Assembly: GCA_051294375.1 (NCBI GenBank)
Contig: JBJCIZ010000239.1
Span: forward strand, 4,967,581-5,031,580
Origin: Paraspadella gotoi
Lineage: Eukaryota; Chaetognatha
Length of the DNA: 64,000 nt
Reading direction: 5' to 3'
The notes under the pieces are model-generated. The model worked only from the letters and a program-made list of their open reading frames with translations, ran no database searches and had not been told where the DNA came from. Below are positions 32,682 through 44,930 of the stretch, one piece after another. Numbering within the stretch: position 1 is the first letter of the stretch; each line of letters opens with the position of its first letter. A program made the position numbers and the translations under genes.

Positions 32682-34534
32682 GAAAAAAATATTTCGTCCC
32701 AAAATTTTACTTCTTTTTTAATTTTATTTTTTTCAAATTAATATTTAATTTCTCTTTTTTTTAATTTAATTTTTTAATCGTCAAATTCGTCCTCGTCGGA
32801 CAAGAAGTATCACAAGATCACAAGATCATATCACAAAAAGATTCTATAGCCATGTAAAACTTTGGAAGCAGCTGTCACAAGATTTCAATGTCGCTTATAC
32901 TTTTTTCCTAATTATCTTGAACAGGCGACGACCGGCGACGTGGTTCGCTCAAACTTTTTTTTTACCGATATTTTATTTGGATTTTATGAGATTTAGTACA
33001 TACATACGGGCAAACTATGATTAAAAGTCAAATAAAAATTATATTTGTAAAAGTGATAAGCTAAATGATTCAGTTATATGCAAAAAAATCATCACGTTGT
33101 ATTAAGAGCGAGATTTTTCGAAAAGTAAATATTAGTGGTAATATTTTTTTCAACGACTGTTAAACATGGTAAACAATGTCGTATTCTCTATAATAATTAT
33201 AAAATTGAAAATAATAAAATGTACGAACAATTTTTGTTATAAAAAAAATATCTAATTGTGAAATATTATCGAGAAAGTTAAAAAGAGCCGGGTCTTTGTA
33301 TTTAATTAACTGTAAGAGGACAATGTCCTTTATCTTAAAGTTCACAAAAAGTTGAGAGAAAAAAAGCAAAAGTGTAAAAAAAAAATTACACGGTCTTAAA
33401 ATCGGAATGATGCTGGATTAATAATGTGTTGCCTCGTTTCTCTTTTTAACTCTTACTCTTCTCGTTTAAAACTCGTTCTATTGACCTTTTACAATCTTTT
33501 GACCACTTTGACCGCATTTAGTATTTCCTTTATTAGAGAGACTGTGAACCAGTTTTTAGTTTGCTTCAAAGACTCACAAAATGTATGTCTGTCCCGTTTG
33601 GAAACTCCGTTCTTAAGGGTTTCCCAATGATTATTAATGAAAAATATAGGTATTTAATCTTCAATCATATGGAACTCATGTTAGACTCTTCTGAACAGGC
33701 GACATCAAATGCTCGTCTTCGCTTAGTGTGACCATAAACAATTCTTAACACACATGATACATAATACATAATACCTAATACATACATAAAATACATGATA
33801 CATAAGCTGTTGAGAAAAACAAAAACGTATCCCTTTGTAGGTATCATTGTTACAGTTTTTTCAAAAAAATAGTGAATTTATGAACTTAAAATCTGCTTAT
33901 TTATCAAAATTATATCAGTTAAATGTTTTTAGTGACAACAATAATCATCATCATTTTGTATGCCGTTTGTTAAGACACACGCGGTACAAAAGTACATTTT
34001 TAATTTAATTTAATTTAATTTACATCGTCGACATCATTTTTACTTTTTTTTTCTTTTTGTCTTCGTCGCGGGATTTTTGAAAACGAATAATAAAAATAAA
34101 ATAATATTTTAAAAATACGTGATTGGATACAAACACTCATACACATACGTATATATTCTTTGTTTTACGACTACCTCAAATTTTCTAGTATTAAATTAAT
34201 TTGCACACGTTTTAGCCATTATCGCATAGCTATTTGTACATAAAATTTAAAAAAAAAATACCTTTTTACAGATATAATTGGATCGACATTCTACTAAATT
34301 AATACTTCCCAATGGCTACATACGTACATCGAAAAATCTACCGCCGAAAAGGCGTCTTAAAAGAAAGTCTTTTAAGTTTGATAAATTACATGTTAAAATA
34401 ATTTTTTTTGCAAAAAAATATTCTTTAAAAAAAGGAGTCTCATTTTTGGAGTAGTTCTGATAAGATCCATACAATTTTGTTTTTCATTCAAAAACACATT
34501 TTTTTATTAAGCGAGCACATCCTAAGGCTAAGCA
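32679..34534. other. AT-rich region upstream of the methyltransferase, nothing recognised
   Basis: Small motifs only (ATCACAAG triplication at 32808-32840, ACATGATACATAATACATA near 33750-33800). It may include the methyltransferase promoter, but I see no convincing element. Confidence 0.5.
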
Positions 34535-36139
34535 ATGTCGACTCACCTTCAAAGCGTGCTGGATGGAGGAATGTCCAGGAACGAGACTCACGCTCTCTAC
34601 GAAAGTTGGGCGACCAACTACGAACCGGAAATGAACGAGGCTGGTTGGGACACGTCGGCCAACGTGGCTCGCGTTGTCATGGAGATAACGAAAGTCGGGG
34701 ATAGGATAGTGGATTTTGCCGCGGGTCCGAATCTGTTATTTTTTTTAGTTGTACCGCGAGTGCTCGCGGAACAACTCTATAAGTTACTTTTCGGTCGGTC
34801 GGTCCATCGGTCGGTCGGTAGGTCTGTCTTTTGGTCTGTCCCACTTTCGTTAAAAACCCATATAATTTGCTTGTAGTTGGTTGCTCATTTGTTAAGACAG
34901 AAAAAAAATCTCAAATCTAAGTGACTGCTAGTACCACCCTCTGGAAATCCTAAAACTATAAGGAATAAAAGACAAAATTCCGATGCAGTGCGTATCAGGC
35001 TAAGAAATTATTGTAGTCATGTAGTCATGTCGTATCTCATCATGTTATGTCACGTCATGTCACAAGAAATATATGTGATAAGGCAGTCACTACGGCGCAA
35101 CACATTTGAATTACTGCCCTTGTTTTTATTTGTGAAATGTTTTTAGGATTCATTTCTTACAAGTTTAAAAAAAAATATCTATATTTTGAAAATATATGGC
35201 TCTTTTTTTTTTCCAATAGCACCCAATTTTTTTTTTCGTAATCCTTTAACCTTATTCCCTAACCCCAATCGCTAACACTAATCCTAAACGTCTATCTTAT
35301 TTTCTAACCCTAACCTAATACATAATCGTTAAACCTAACAAGTTGGTGCAAACAATGCCGGATAATGCTCTCGGTAAGCAGCCAATCAAATTATTTAATT
35401 AACTAAATAATTAATTAACTAACTAGTTGATTAATTAAGTATTTTGTTAAATAATTTACATTTTATATACGTAAAAAAAAAAAGGGGAATTGAAAGACTT
35501 AAACGTGCCTTTTGTTTTCAAAAAAAAGGGACGGGCTGCGTGGGTCAATGTCTTCGATCTTTCGGTCTTCCTCTCACCATCACGATGGATGCCGTCGACT
35601 CCTCCGCCGAGATGTTGCGCGTCGCCGGAGAGAAGAGAATCTACGCCAACACTTTCGTCAGCTACGTTGGAGGAGGAGCGACGCTGCCAGTCGAGCCGGT
35701 GACTATTAAGAGTTCGCATCATTTAAGTATTCATCATTTTCCTACTTGTCAACCTCACATTGCAGGAATCATACGACGTAGCCTGTATGGCTGGCGGCTT
35801 TGCTGAAGGACATGTGCCGATCGATGGCTGGGACTTTATCCTGGATGCGGTTAAACCTGGCGGACACGCCGTTTGCTCCATTACTCAAAGGTGAGTCAAA
35901 TGAGATTGTGAAATGAATTATATTGTGGATTTAAATTTAAGTAATTAATTATTATCTCTCTCTCTCTCTCTAACAGATGGCTAGAGACAGTTCCTGAATT
36001 CTTCCGAATGGACGAGTACATCGAGGAGGTGTGCCGGCGGAAGGGCGCCGTCTTGAAGGAGCGACGCGTCTTCAACAAATCTTTCGCCGGCATCGGTATC
36101 ACTCTCTGGATCCTACAAAAAAATCATCTCAAGAATTGA
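34535..36139 (+). CDS. METTL27: METTL27-like SAM-dependent methyltransferase (4 exons)
   Basis: Class I methyltransferase; the substrate of this family is not established. Exons 34535-34724, 35529-35698, 35766-35890, 35977-36139; 215 residues, the usual length. Exon 1 carries ALYESWATNYEPEMNEAGW, the YDxWAxxYD-type N-terminal signature, and VVDFAA-like strand 1. Exon 2 completes motif I as DFAAGTGCVG across the splice and carries the acidic motif ITMDAVDSSAEML. Exon 3 encodes SYDVACMAGGFAEGHVP and VKPGG (post-motif region). Exon 4 ends in a C-terminal helix/strand and a stop at 36137-36139. Phases are 1, 0, 2. The first donor is weak (GCGG|GTCCGA) but is the one that restores motif I. A CT tract forms the exon 4 polypyrimidine tract. 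Intron 1 contains a GACAGAC-family repeat and a telomere-like repeat fragment. A complete, probably functional gene. Confidence 0.85.
34760..35107 (-). mobile_element. GACAGAC-rich dispersed repeat, copy 2 (inverted) in METTL27-like intron 1
   Basis: Reverse complement of the 4560-4830 repeat: ACTTTTCGGTCGGTCGGTCC, TAAAACTATAAGGAATAAAA GAC, GTCACGTCATGTCACAAG and ACTACGGCGCAACACAT all match in order. Confidence 0.75.
35204..35340 (+). mobile_element. Telomere-like-core element, truncated copy 6
   Basis: GGCTCTTTTTTTTTCCAATA GCACCC followed by CCTTATTCCCTAACCCCAAT CGC; no right end found. Intronic. Confidence 0.5.
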
Positions 36140-36370
36140 AGTCGTTAGGAATCTAATCAAATGAATGTATTCTAATGAATCTAAACAAATGAATCTAATC
36201 AAGTGAATCTAATCGAATGAATTTAATCTAATGAATCTAATCAAATAAATGTAATCAAGTGAATCTAATCGAATGAATGTAATCTAATGAATCTAATCAA
36301 ATAAATGTAATCAAGTGAATCTAATCGAATGAATGTAATCTAATGAATCTAATCTAATAAATCAATAATG
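36140..36370 (+). repeat. Minisatellite (AATCTAATCAAATGAATG)
   Basis: 11-bp sub-units arranged in a higher-order period of about 66 bp (AATCTAATCGAATGAATGTA ATCTAATGAATC...). It begins just after the methyltransferase stop codon, so it probably lies in or next to the 3' UTR. Confidence 0.8.
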
Positions 36371-36619
36371 TTACCACAAATTAAAGTAAATCAAGCAAAA
36401 CCAACAGGGCTCTCTTTTTTTTGTAATAAACTTTGTCAGCCTACTAATTGTATTTTATCTAGATTTTAAGTATTCTCAAGTCTGATTTGCTTGTAGTAGT
36501 AGTAAAGGTTGTTAATGTTTACATTTTTTTAAATAAGCTGAAAAATTTTTTATTATCGTAACGAAATTTATTATTAAAAGCAGACACGTTTCGAACAGTA
36601 CTTCAGTGGAATACAAATT

Positions 36620-36658
<39 letters not shown>

Positions 36659-37690
36659 TGTGTAGAAGATTCCTTGAGGGGGGTTTCTCAGTTTCAGATG
36701 AGAACATTGTTTGAGCAGTGCTTAATCTTGACTTAATATTAACTCAATCCATATATCAAAAGATGAAATAGAATAATAACTTTATTAAGTATTCAGTATC
36801 CAATAATCATTGAGAGACGTGCATCAGAATGACAGAGAGCCAAAATGCAGCAGCAGCAGTAGAGCCGATATGCAGCAACAATAGCAGTAGAACCGAGATG
36901 CAGCAACTGAGCCCAGACGCAGCAACAGCTCAAAGCTACATAAAAGCTTAAAATTAATTAACATATTCAAGTAATTTCACAAACATCATTTAATACCTGA
37001 TGGTCTCAGAGGAATCTCTTAAAAATTAAGAATTTACTCTCCTTTTATATACAAGGACACAATTATTACAAACAATGAGAGGAGAATTCACATTTTAAGA
37101 ATAAGATCAAAACATCTACTAATTATTATTAACCAATAAGAGACCAGATATTCAAATTCAAGGTATAAAATTCAACCAATTAGAGGCTTTAAACAGAACT
37201 ATTGGAGTCATTCAATTTAACTTTAAATTCAGATATTTGAGCCATTAAAAAAATAAAAGGTCGGGGCTCAATTCAGATAAAAATCATTATAAACTCTTTA
37301 ACAGAGAGAGAGAGAGAGAGAGAGTGGCACTTTTAAATATTTTACTAAAGGACTCTAAAGAAAACTGAATATAAATTTCTTTTTAATTGAATCTTAAATA
37401 GACCGTAAACAAGATTCAAAAACAAATCAACAATTTCTCTCGAGGGAGAGATGTATTTCCAATCGAACCAGAAAAATAAAAAATCTAAAAAAAAAATTTT
37501 TTACTTTTGCTTAAAAAAAAATGAATAAATAAAAATTAGCTCGTCTGTATTCAAAAACCTTAATCTCCGGACAATTAAAAAAAGAGAGAGATGAAAAAAA
37601 AGAGAGGAGGGAAATTAATACCAATTTTTCCATCGCGCCGTACCGTCATTAAAGTCCCCCCCCCCCGTCGGCTGTGGAAACATATTCAAC
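36371..37690. other. Intergenic: short (GA)n tracts, nothing else recognised
   Basis: GA arrays at 36621-36658 and 37306-37324, and a GCAGCAGCAGTAGA/GATGCAGCAAC repeat at 36845-36925. No exon supported. Confidence 0.5.
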
Positions 37691-37814
37691 TTTTTATTTT
37701 AAAGGTTTTGTAATTAAAAATTTTTTTTTAAAAAGAATCTTATAACTTTTAAAACTCGGTTTTTTTCCTTTACAGATATCTTTTCGTAATTTGAAGGAAG
37801 AAAATAAAAGACCA

Positions 37815-38270
37815 AGATTTTCTTCTTTCTTTTTTCTTTCTTTTTTTTTTTTTTTCTTTTTTCTTTCTTCCTTCTTTTCAGTTGTTTTTTTTTCTTTTGA
37901 GACATTTCGCTTTGCCTTCGTCATCGTTTTAATTTCGTAATCGTCGTCGTCGTCGTCTTCATCGTCGTCTTGGTCGTCTTCATCAACGTCGTCGTCTTTG
38001 TCATTGCTGTCTACGTCATCGTCGTCGTCGTCGTCATCTTCTTGGATGTCGTCGTCTTCTTTGTTGTCATCGTCTTCTTCGTCTGAATTGTTTTTGTCAT
38101 TTTTGTCAGCTTCATCATCTTTTTTACCTTCTTTGTCATCATCATCATCGTCATCATCGTCGTCATTACCATGTCGTCATCCTCGTCTACATCATATTCT
38201 TCGTCATCGTCGTCTTCTTCATCGTCATCGTCGTCCACCTCGTCCTCACCCTCAATCGTCGTTCATTCGT
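37815..38270. repeat. CTTT tract and GTC/ATC trinucleotide tract
   Basis: (CTTT)n at 37815-37880 followed by a long interrupted GTCGTC/TCATCG tract to 38270. Ser-rich (+) and Asp-rich (-) frames arise from it. No gene called. Confidence 0.85.
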
Positions 38271-38566
38271 TCCATTCACTTCCAACTCGTTCATCGATTC
38301 CATTCATTCGCTCCATTCACCTCCAACTCGTTCATCGATTCCATTCATTCGTTCCATCCCGTCAGAGCCAAGTTCATCTTAAACCCGAGAATCCATTTTT
38401 TACTCCTTCCCTTCCTTTTTTGCCCAGACCAGACGCATTCCCGGCTGAGACTCGCCGAGTCAAGAAAAAAAAAATTTCCGTGTGCCGGACCGAAAAAAAA
38501 AGACGGCACAACCTTTGCCGGACTACCCTAAACGCTAGAAAGCAAGAGTGCCAGAGTGTCAAAACT

Positions 38567-38770
38567 TCCGGCCTTATTTTCCCAGAACGTCCCATTTTGT
38601 CCTAAATTCGGTATGAGGTCGATTTTTTAGAGGTTAGGTTAGTGACTTGGGTTAGGGTCTTGGTTAGTGAATTGGGTTAGGGCTAAGGATTAGGTTAAAG
38701 TTAAAGATTAGGGTTAGGGATTGGCTTATAGGTTTAAAAAACATGTTTAGGTTAATAATTAGTTTAGTTG
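38567..38770 (-). mobile_element. Telomere-like-core element, copy 7 (inverted)
   Basis: GGCCTTATTTTCCCAGAACG TCCCATTT at its start is the reverse complement of the family's right end. GGTTAGGG/TTAGGTTA units follow to 38760. The far end is replaced by the palindrome at 38759. Confidence 0.65.
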
Positions 38771-38857
38771 GTTTATCCCAAAATTTACGTTTAACCTTAA
38801 TAATTAACTTAATTATTAAGGTTAAACGTAAATTTTGGGATAAACCAACTAAACTAA
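38759..38857. repeat. Perfect 99-bp palindrome (49-bp arms, 1-nt centre)
   Basis: Left arm 38759-38807 and right arm 38809-38857 are exact reverse complements around C38808. (AAACT)n runs continue to 38905. Confidence 0.95.
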
Positions 38858-39297
38858 AGTAAACTAAACTAAACTAAACTAAACTAAACTAAACTAAGCT
38901 AAACTTTTACTTCCACCAACAGCCGAAGAGTGTCGAACTGCCCAAGCGCTGGAACAATAGAGAATGTCAGAGCGCCAGAACACAAGGGTGAAAAAGTGCC
39001 AGAGTGCTAGACTAGTGGAGTGCTAATGCACAACAAGATTGCAAGAGTCCATTTTGGCCTTGTTTAGGGTTTGATTTATAAGTTTAAAAATTAAAACTAA
39101 ATTCTGGGTTAAACAGAAAGGGAGCCCTCTGGGCTGGGCTGGGCTGCTAGAGTGGCGGATTGGTAAAGTGCCGAAGCGCTAAAAGGCCGGACTGCCTGAG
39201 CGTCGAAACGGTCGATCTCAAGGTCACTTATGAGCGCCAAGGTCACATCCCGCTTCCATCAGCGATGGAAAAAGTTAATTCGTCTTTCCTTCCGCGG

Positions 39298-39460
39298 GGA
39301 ATTCATCTTTATTCATCTTCATTCATCCTAAATTATCTTCATTCATATTTATTCTTTTTTAATCTTCTTTATTCATTTTTATTCATCTTTTTTCCTATTC
39401 ATTCATTTTTATTCATTTTTAATCATCTTCATTCATCTTTATTCATCTTTCTATATATTT
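39298..39460 (+). repeat. TTCATTTTTATTCATC-type minisatellite
   Basis: About 14 degenerate 10-12 bp units. The open frame across it is compositional. Confidence 0.75.
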
Positions 39461-39674
39461 AATCTTCTAACTTTTTGGACGAAAATATTTGTTTTTACAT
39501 TTGTATTTCTTTATAATTTGCGAGATTTTTTTGTATTTAAAATTTATTATTACTACTAATAATAAGCTATGTTGGTTTGTTTAGGATGCACAGACAAAAA
39601 TAAAGTGAATTATCAATTAAATTTTACTTAAGTTTTTGGAATTAATTTGTGACTAAGTCATTAGTATAAGAGAT

Positions 39675-39697
39675 AGAGAGAAAGAAAGAAAAAATAA

Positions 39698-39765
<68 letters not shown>

Positions 39766-39784
39766 AACAAGCAAACAAAGAAAA

Positions 39785-39818
<34 letters not shown>

Positions 39819-39912
39819 AACCCAAATATAGAAAAAAAGAAAGAAAGACAGAAAGAAAAAAGAAAGACAGAAAAAAAGAAAGAAAGAAAGAAAGAAAGAA
39901 GGAAAGAAAGTC
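39675..39912. repeat. (GAAA)n microsatellite
   Basis: About 235 bp of GAAA with interruptions near 39770 and 39820. Confidence 0.95.
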
Positions 39913-40194
39913 AGTCAGTCTCTCCGCGATGTTTTCAAACTTTTTATGTCCTCCACATTTTCGTTTCTTTTCTACTTCACATGATTTATTTTTTTAAGAA
40001 TTCAAAACTTCCCGCGTTTTGTTGTTGTTGTTGTTATTGTTGTTCTTGTTGTTACCACATCAGAGAGGATTTGAAAAATTGGGGAATTGAAAAAGAGGGA
40101 ATTTTTTTTTTGGGGGGGGGGAATACGAAAAAAAAAGAGACGAAAAAAAATATTATAAGTAAATAAAAATGAAGAACGGTAATTCAAATCTGCA

Positions 40195-40510
40195 TTATCA
40201 CGTCTGTTTCTTGTGACATGACATGACATGACGACGTGACTTGACTACATGATTATAATAACTTTCTTAGCCCAGTGTATTTATGACAAGCCCTGCATCC
40301 GAATTTTGTTTTTTTTTTTGTCTTTTGTCTTTTATTTCCTTAAGGCGGAACTAGCAGTCCCTTAGATTTGAGGTTTTTTTCCTGTCTTAACTAATGTGCA
40401 ACCAACTATGGGCAAATTATATGCATTTTTAACGTAAGTGGGACGGACCGACTGACAGACCGAAAAGTGACTTATAGAGTTTCTCTGCGAGAACTCGCCG
40501 CGCAACTAAA
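40195..40510 (+). mobile_element. GACAGAC-rich dispersed repeat, copy 3
   Basis: Same order of blocks as 4560-4830: tandem GACATGACATGAC, GTCTTTTATTTCCTTAAGGC GGAACTAGCAGTCCCTTAGA, then GGGACGGACCGACTGACAGA CCGAAAAGTGAC and CTCGCCGCGCAAC at the end. Confidence 0.7.
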
Positions 40511-40766
40511 AAAAAAAAAAAGCGAAAAGCGAAAATGTATTATTTTTTTTTTGTTGCTTTCATCATCGCAAACCTCGAAAAAAAAAATAGTGAGGAAAAG
40601 GAGGAGCTGGTGCCAAAAAGGTGGGGGCTGGGAAGGGGGAGTTAAAGGTGGCATAAAGGTGGCGCGAAGGCGGTTCGTGACGTCAAGGGGATTCGGTTGT
40701 GGCGTGGGGGTGGTTCCCTCGTGAGAGGTGGGTACCAAAAAAGGGAAACCTCTCTCTCTCTCTCTC

Positions 40767-40805
<39 letters not shown>

Positions 40806-40894
40806 CGCGCCAAATGGGAGGGATATTGGTGAGTCGCGCTTTAACGCAGCGCGTTTCTCCCAGTTAAGTCGGAATGGGTTCAAACGGGCAAAGA
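40511..40894. other. GC/G-rich intergenic stretch with a (CT)n array
   Basis: CT array at 40750-40803. No exon supported. Confidence 0.5.
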
Positions 40895-41349
40895 ACGACG
40901 ACGACGATGATGACGATGATGAAGACGACGAAAGACGAAGATGATGACGACGATGACGACGAGGAAGACAAAGACGAACGGGACAAAGTTGAGAATGACG
41001 ACGACGATGATGAAGACGACGACGACTAAGATGAGCAAGATGATCACGACAAAATTGATGAAAATAATTGCGTAGAGGATGGCAACGACAAAGAAGACGA
41101 TGCCAAGGACAACAAAAAGGAAAATAACGATGACAAAGACAACATCGCTGACAATGATGACAATGATGACGATAACAAAAATGAGGATGGCAAAGACGAC
41201 GACGATTACAAAAACAACGACAAAGACAATAAAGACTATGACAACGACGACGACGAAAACAACGACGACGACTATGTAGACGATGACAACGACGACGAAA
41301 ACGATGCCGAAGAAAAGGAAGAAAACGCTTCAGAATTTTCTCTCTCTTA
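40895..41349 (+). repeat. GAC/GAT/AAC trinucleotide tract with a long Asp/Asn-rich open frame
   Basis: Cryptic trinucleotide repeat. One frame is open for about 107 codons (41029-41349) with no ATG, encoding Asp, Asn, Lys and Glu. Composition (almost no T-starting codons) explains the open frame, so no gene is called. Confidence 0.7.
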
Positions 41350-41559
41350 ATGAACGAAATGACTTCCGCTTTGAGCAGAAATTTAGAAGACGAGAGTCGA
41401 AAATGGAGGAAAGGACGATGAGAAGAGAGAGTAAGTTGGGAGGAAGGGTAAGTTCAAGGTCATGCTGAGTTTAAAGTCAAGGTCAAGGTCGGAGGTTGAA
41501 GGAATAGGGGTATGATATGGATTCAGATTGGGTTTCTGTAATAGCGGCTGAATGTTTTG

Positions 41560-41565
41560 GCTCGA

Positions 41566-41654
<89 letters not shown>

Positions 41655-41737
41655 GAGGGGGAAGGAAGAGAGGCTGTCTTCGGGAAAAACAAACAAAAAA
41701 TGAACGAAAATTGTTCTGTCATCCGATGCTTCACGAA

Positions 41738-41809
<72 letters not shown>

Positions 41810-41850
41810 TTTTTCTTTCGTTTTTTTTTTCTTTCTTTCTTTCATGTGTA
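41560..41850. repeat. (GA)n then (CTTT)n microsatellites
   Basis: GA array at 41568-41657 and CTTT array at 41735-41843. Confidence 0.95.
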
Positions 41851-41974
41851 ATTGAATTAATTAATGTTTAGAAGATAGCGAATCTAAACAAAACTGCCAA
41901 CAAACGAAAAAATTCTGTCAAAAAAAAAAGTTTGAGCATGAGCATGAGCAAACAATGTCGGATCTGCCCACGAT

Positions 41975-42240
41975 CATTATCGGTATTTAATTAATTAATT
42001 AATAATAATAATAATTAATTAATTAATTAATTAATAATAATTAATAATAATATACTTAATTAATTAATTAATTAATAATAATTAATAATAATAATAATAA
42101 TAATTAATTAATTAGTCAATTAATTAATTAATTTGATCCGAATAGTTTGTTTTGATTGATAGACTGATTAATTAATTATTGATTAATTAATTGACTAATT
42201 TATTAATTAACTGATTAGTTATTTGATTAATTAATATATC
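41975..42240. repeat. TTAA/TAA-rich tract
   Basis: (TTAA)n and (TAA)n intermixed. Confidence 0.85.
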
Positions 42241-42394
42241 TTGCATTTACATTAAATATAAAAAGAAAAAGAAGCATAATGAATGAGTGAAGCAGGTTTT
42301 TTAAACAGGGTCAAGCAAGTTAATGAATAAGTTGTTATGATATCACCATTATATTTTTTAAAACTTCTCGTTCGCACCAAAAAAGATAATTATT

Positions 42395-42532
42395 CTGATG
42401 ATGATTAAGATGACGAGGTTGAATCTGATAATGATGATGATAAAAATTGATGATGATGATAATGATGATGATAATATTGATAACGACTAAGACAATGATG
42501 GTGATTAGGATGATGATGGTGATGATTCACCT
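42395..42532. repeat. (GAT)n-type tract
   Basis: Interrupted GATGAT repeat ending just before the stop codon of the glycosyltransferase gene (opposite strand). Confidence 0.85.
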
Positions 42533-42544
42533 TCCTCGAACTCG

Positions 42545-43972
42545 TCATCTCCGACAAGCGAGGTCAACTTTGGCCAGCATGTCCGTCCAGCCTCGCATCA
42601 TTGGCGTCCCTTCCAGAGGGAAGAAGAGCATGTTTTTGTAAAACCTAAGGACAAGAAAAAAAAAATCGTTTAAAATTGAATACAAAATTTAAACATTATG
42701 AACATTAAAACATTTATTTATTTAAACATTTATTTATTTAAACATTATCTAAAAAAATTGAGATAAAGTGTTTATTAATGATAACACTTTTTTTGTTCCT
42801 ATGAGTAGGAGATAAAAGTTACACATGGGCGACCAACAGTTTCTCCTCAAGATATAATTCAAATTTTCATTTTTTTATAGTCACCCGCAAGTGTTTTTTA
42901 TGAGAAATTTAGCATCGATGGCGCCCTCCAAATTCGTGAGTTTGAAACCGAGGTGCTGCACAAAAACCAGCGCGGTAATGTAAACGTCCTCTAGCGGGAA
43001 AAAAGGAACGTCCTTGGCGGCTTCGGCCATAAGCTTCACGGCAGCCATCGACATAATGTATCCGGCGCCGGGAATGAAATCCGGATAATAGTCCGATTCG
43101 TATTGCTGCTTGGATATGTAGTATCTTGAGAAAGATTCCAAAAAATAATAAAGTTATATTAAAATTAATGATCAAAGATTACAGAATACAGATTAAAAAA
43201 AATATAAAAAACGAGATGATCGTTCACTTGATTGTATAAGATTAATAGTAAAATATAAATATATTATTAAATAATGTTATCATCAACGAGAAGCCTGAAG
43301 CGAAGCCCTGCCCAAATAAGGTTCCTCAGCAGTTTACGGTCGTCCTCTCGCTTCCCGAAAAAGTTTGCACCAGGTTTGTATTGAACCCGGTACCTAGTTG
43401 CCTTTACTCAATGAGCCACCGGGTTACAACTGCCGCATTTATATTTATAAGCGGGGTGAACTCGGGCAATGCTAACCGGTCACCATTCACTAAAGCTCAC
43501 TTGCTCCGCCGGCTCCGGATGACCCTGTCGTGCGGCACGACCTTCCCCCCGACGAAGGGAAGAGACGCGTCGACGGGGTCGAGTCGCCGCAAGAGATTGT
43601 CCGTGTGGTAGACGATGTCGTCGTCGCCTTTAATGACAAAGTCCGCGTTGGCGCAGAAGTTCCTCGCCCACTTGAGCATCATCACCTGTCAGTAAATGAT
43701 ATATTGTGGCGGTATATTCACACCGCCTCACGTCCACCATCGTTCAGCCAAATCCATTGGCTCAGAGGGGGAACACACCATCCCACACTCCTATCGACTT
43801 CCCTCTGCGTTGGCAAAGCGAGACCGTCCTAGGGTAACCGCGCCAGTGACTGGAGGCGTCACTAAGTGAAGAGAAAAGGCCGAGACCGACGGAGACGGCC
43901 AGATCTGACCCATTCGACCGATTGACCGATCGACCGGCCAGAAACTGACCCGACTCTTTCTCCACTCTTTCT

Positions 43973-44006
<34 letters not shown>

Positions 44007-44863
44007 AAACATTACTTGGACGAGATCAGACAAGACTAAGACAGATTCACTGGATCACTCTAGACCGACAACTACTTTCTTACAAAGTTTTCTACTACGT
44101 TTTTACTGAAGTTTTCTCTACGATTTATTGGATTTCTCTACGATTTATAGATTCTTCTCGATTTGATCTCGATTTTGCATAGATTTCGTCTCGTTACCTA
44201 CATTTATTACATTTATTCACATTTATTCCCGCATTTCTTCTTTTTCGACTTTTCGAGCTTCAGTTTACAAAAACGTTTGGGATTCTTTTTGTCAGATAAG
44301 TTGGGACCAAGTGGACCATCTTCACCTCAAGAGGCGTAGAGAGCCAAGCTTCTCTACACTGAGGGTCGGAAGCCCCCAAAGCCAACAGTGAGATGCCCCA
44401 TCCCAATGGGCATCACAGGCAACCCGGCTGTTGCCAGAATATGTCGATAAAATGAAGATTTTATTGATAATTCATTCCTTCATCATCAATAATCATTTGC
44501 TATCTCCAGTTGTCATGAGTAAATGATTATTTCTTTACAGAGGTGTTGGATAATTTCGCCCCCTAACATACCAATTTGATGGTCGCGTTCGGATAGGAAT
44601 CGACGACGTCCGCCATCACGATATCTCCGTGGAGGGTGTTCTCGTCACGAAGGGCCTTGAGTATGATGTTTGAAGGAGGAGGGGAAGAAGAGGCCAACAC
44701 AAAAACGACCTGGGAGAAAACAAGGGGGTTGGATGAGTATTTTCATCTTTTTTTTCATCTCTCTCTCTCTCTCTCCTTCACCTGAAGTTTGTCTGATGTC
44801 TTTGCCGCACCAATCTACGTTTCTATGATTGCATTTCAACGCTCTCTTCTCTCTCTCTCTCTA

Positions 44864-44930
<67 letters not shown>

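Noticed and set aside
41029-41349. Asp/Asn-rich open frame of about 107 codons
   Set aside because: It has no ATG and no splice signals, and a GAC/GAT/AAC composition alone avoids stop codons.
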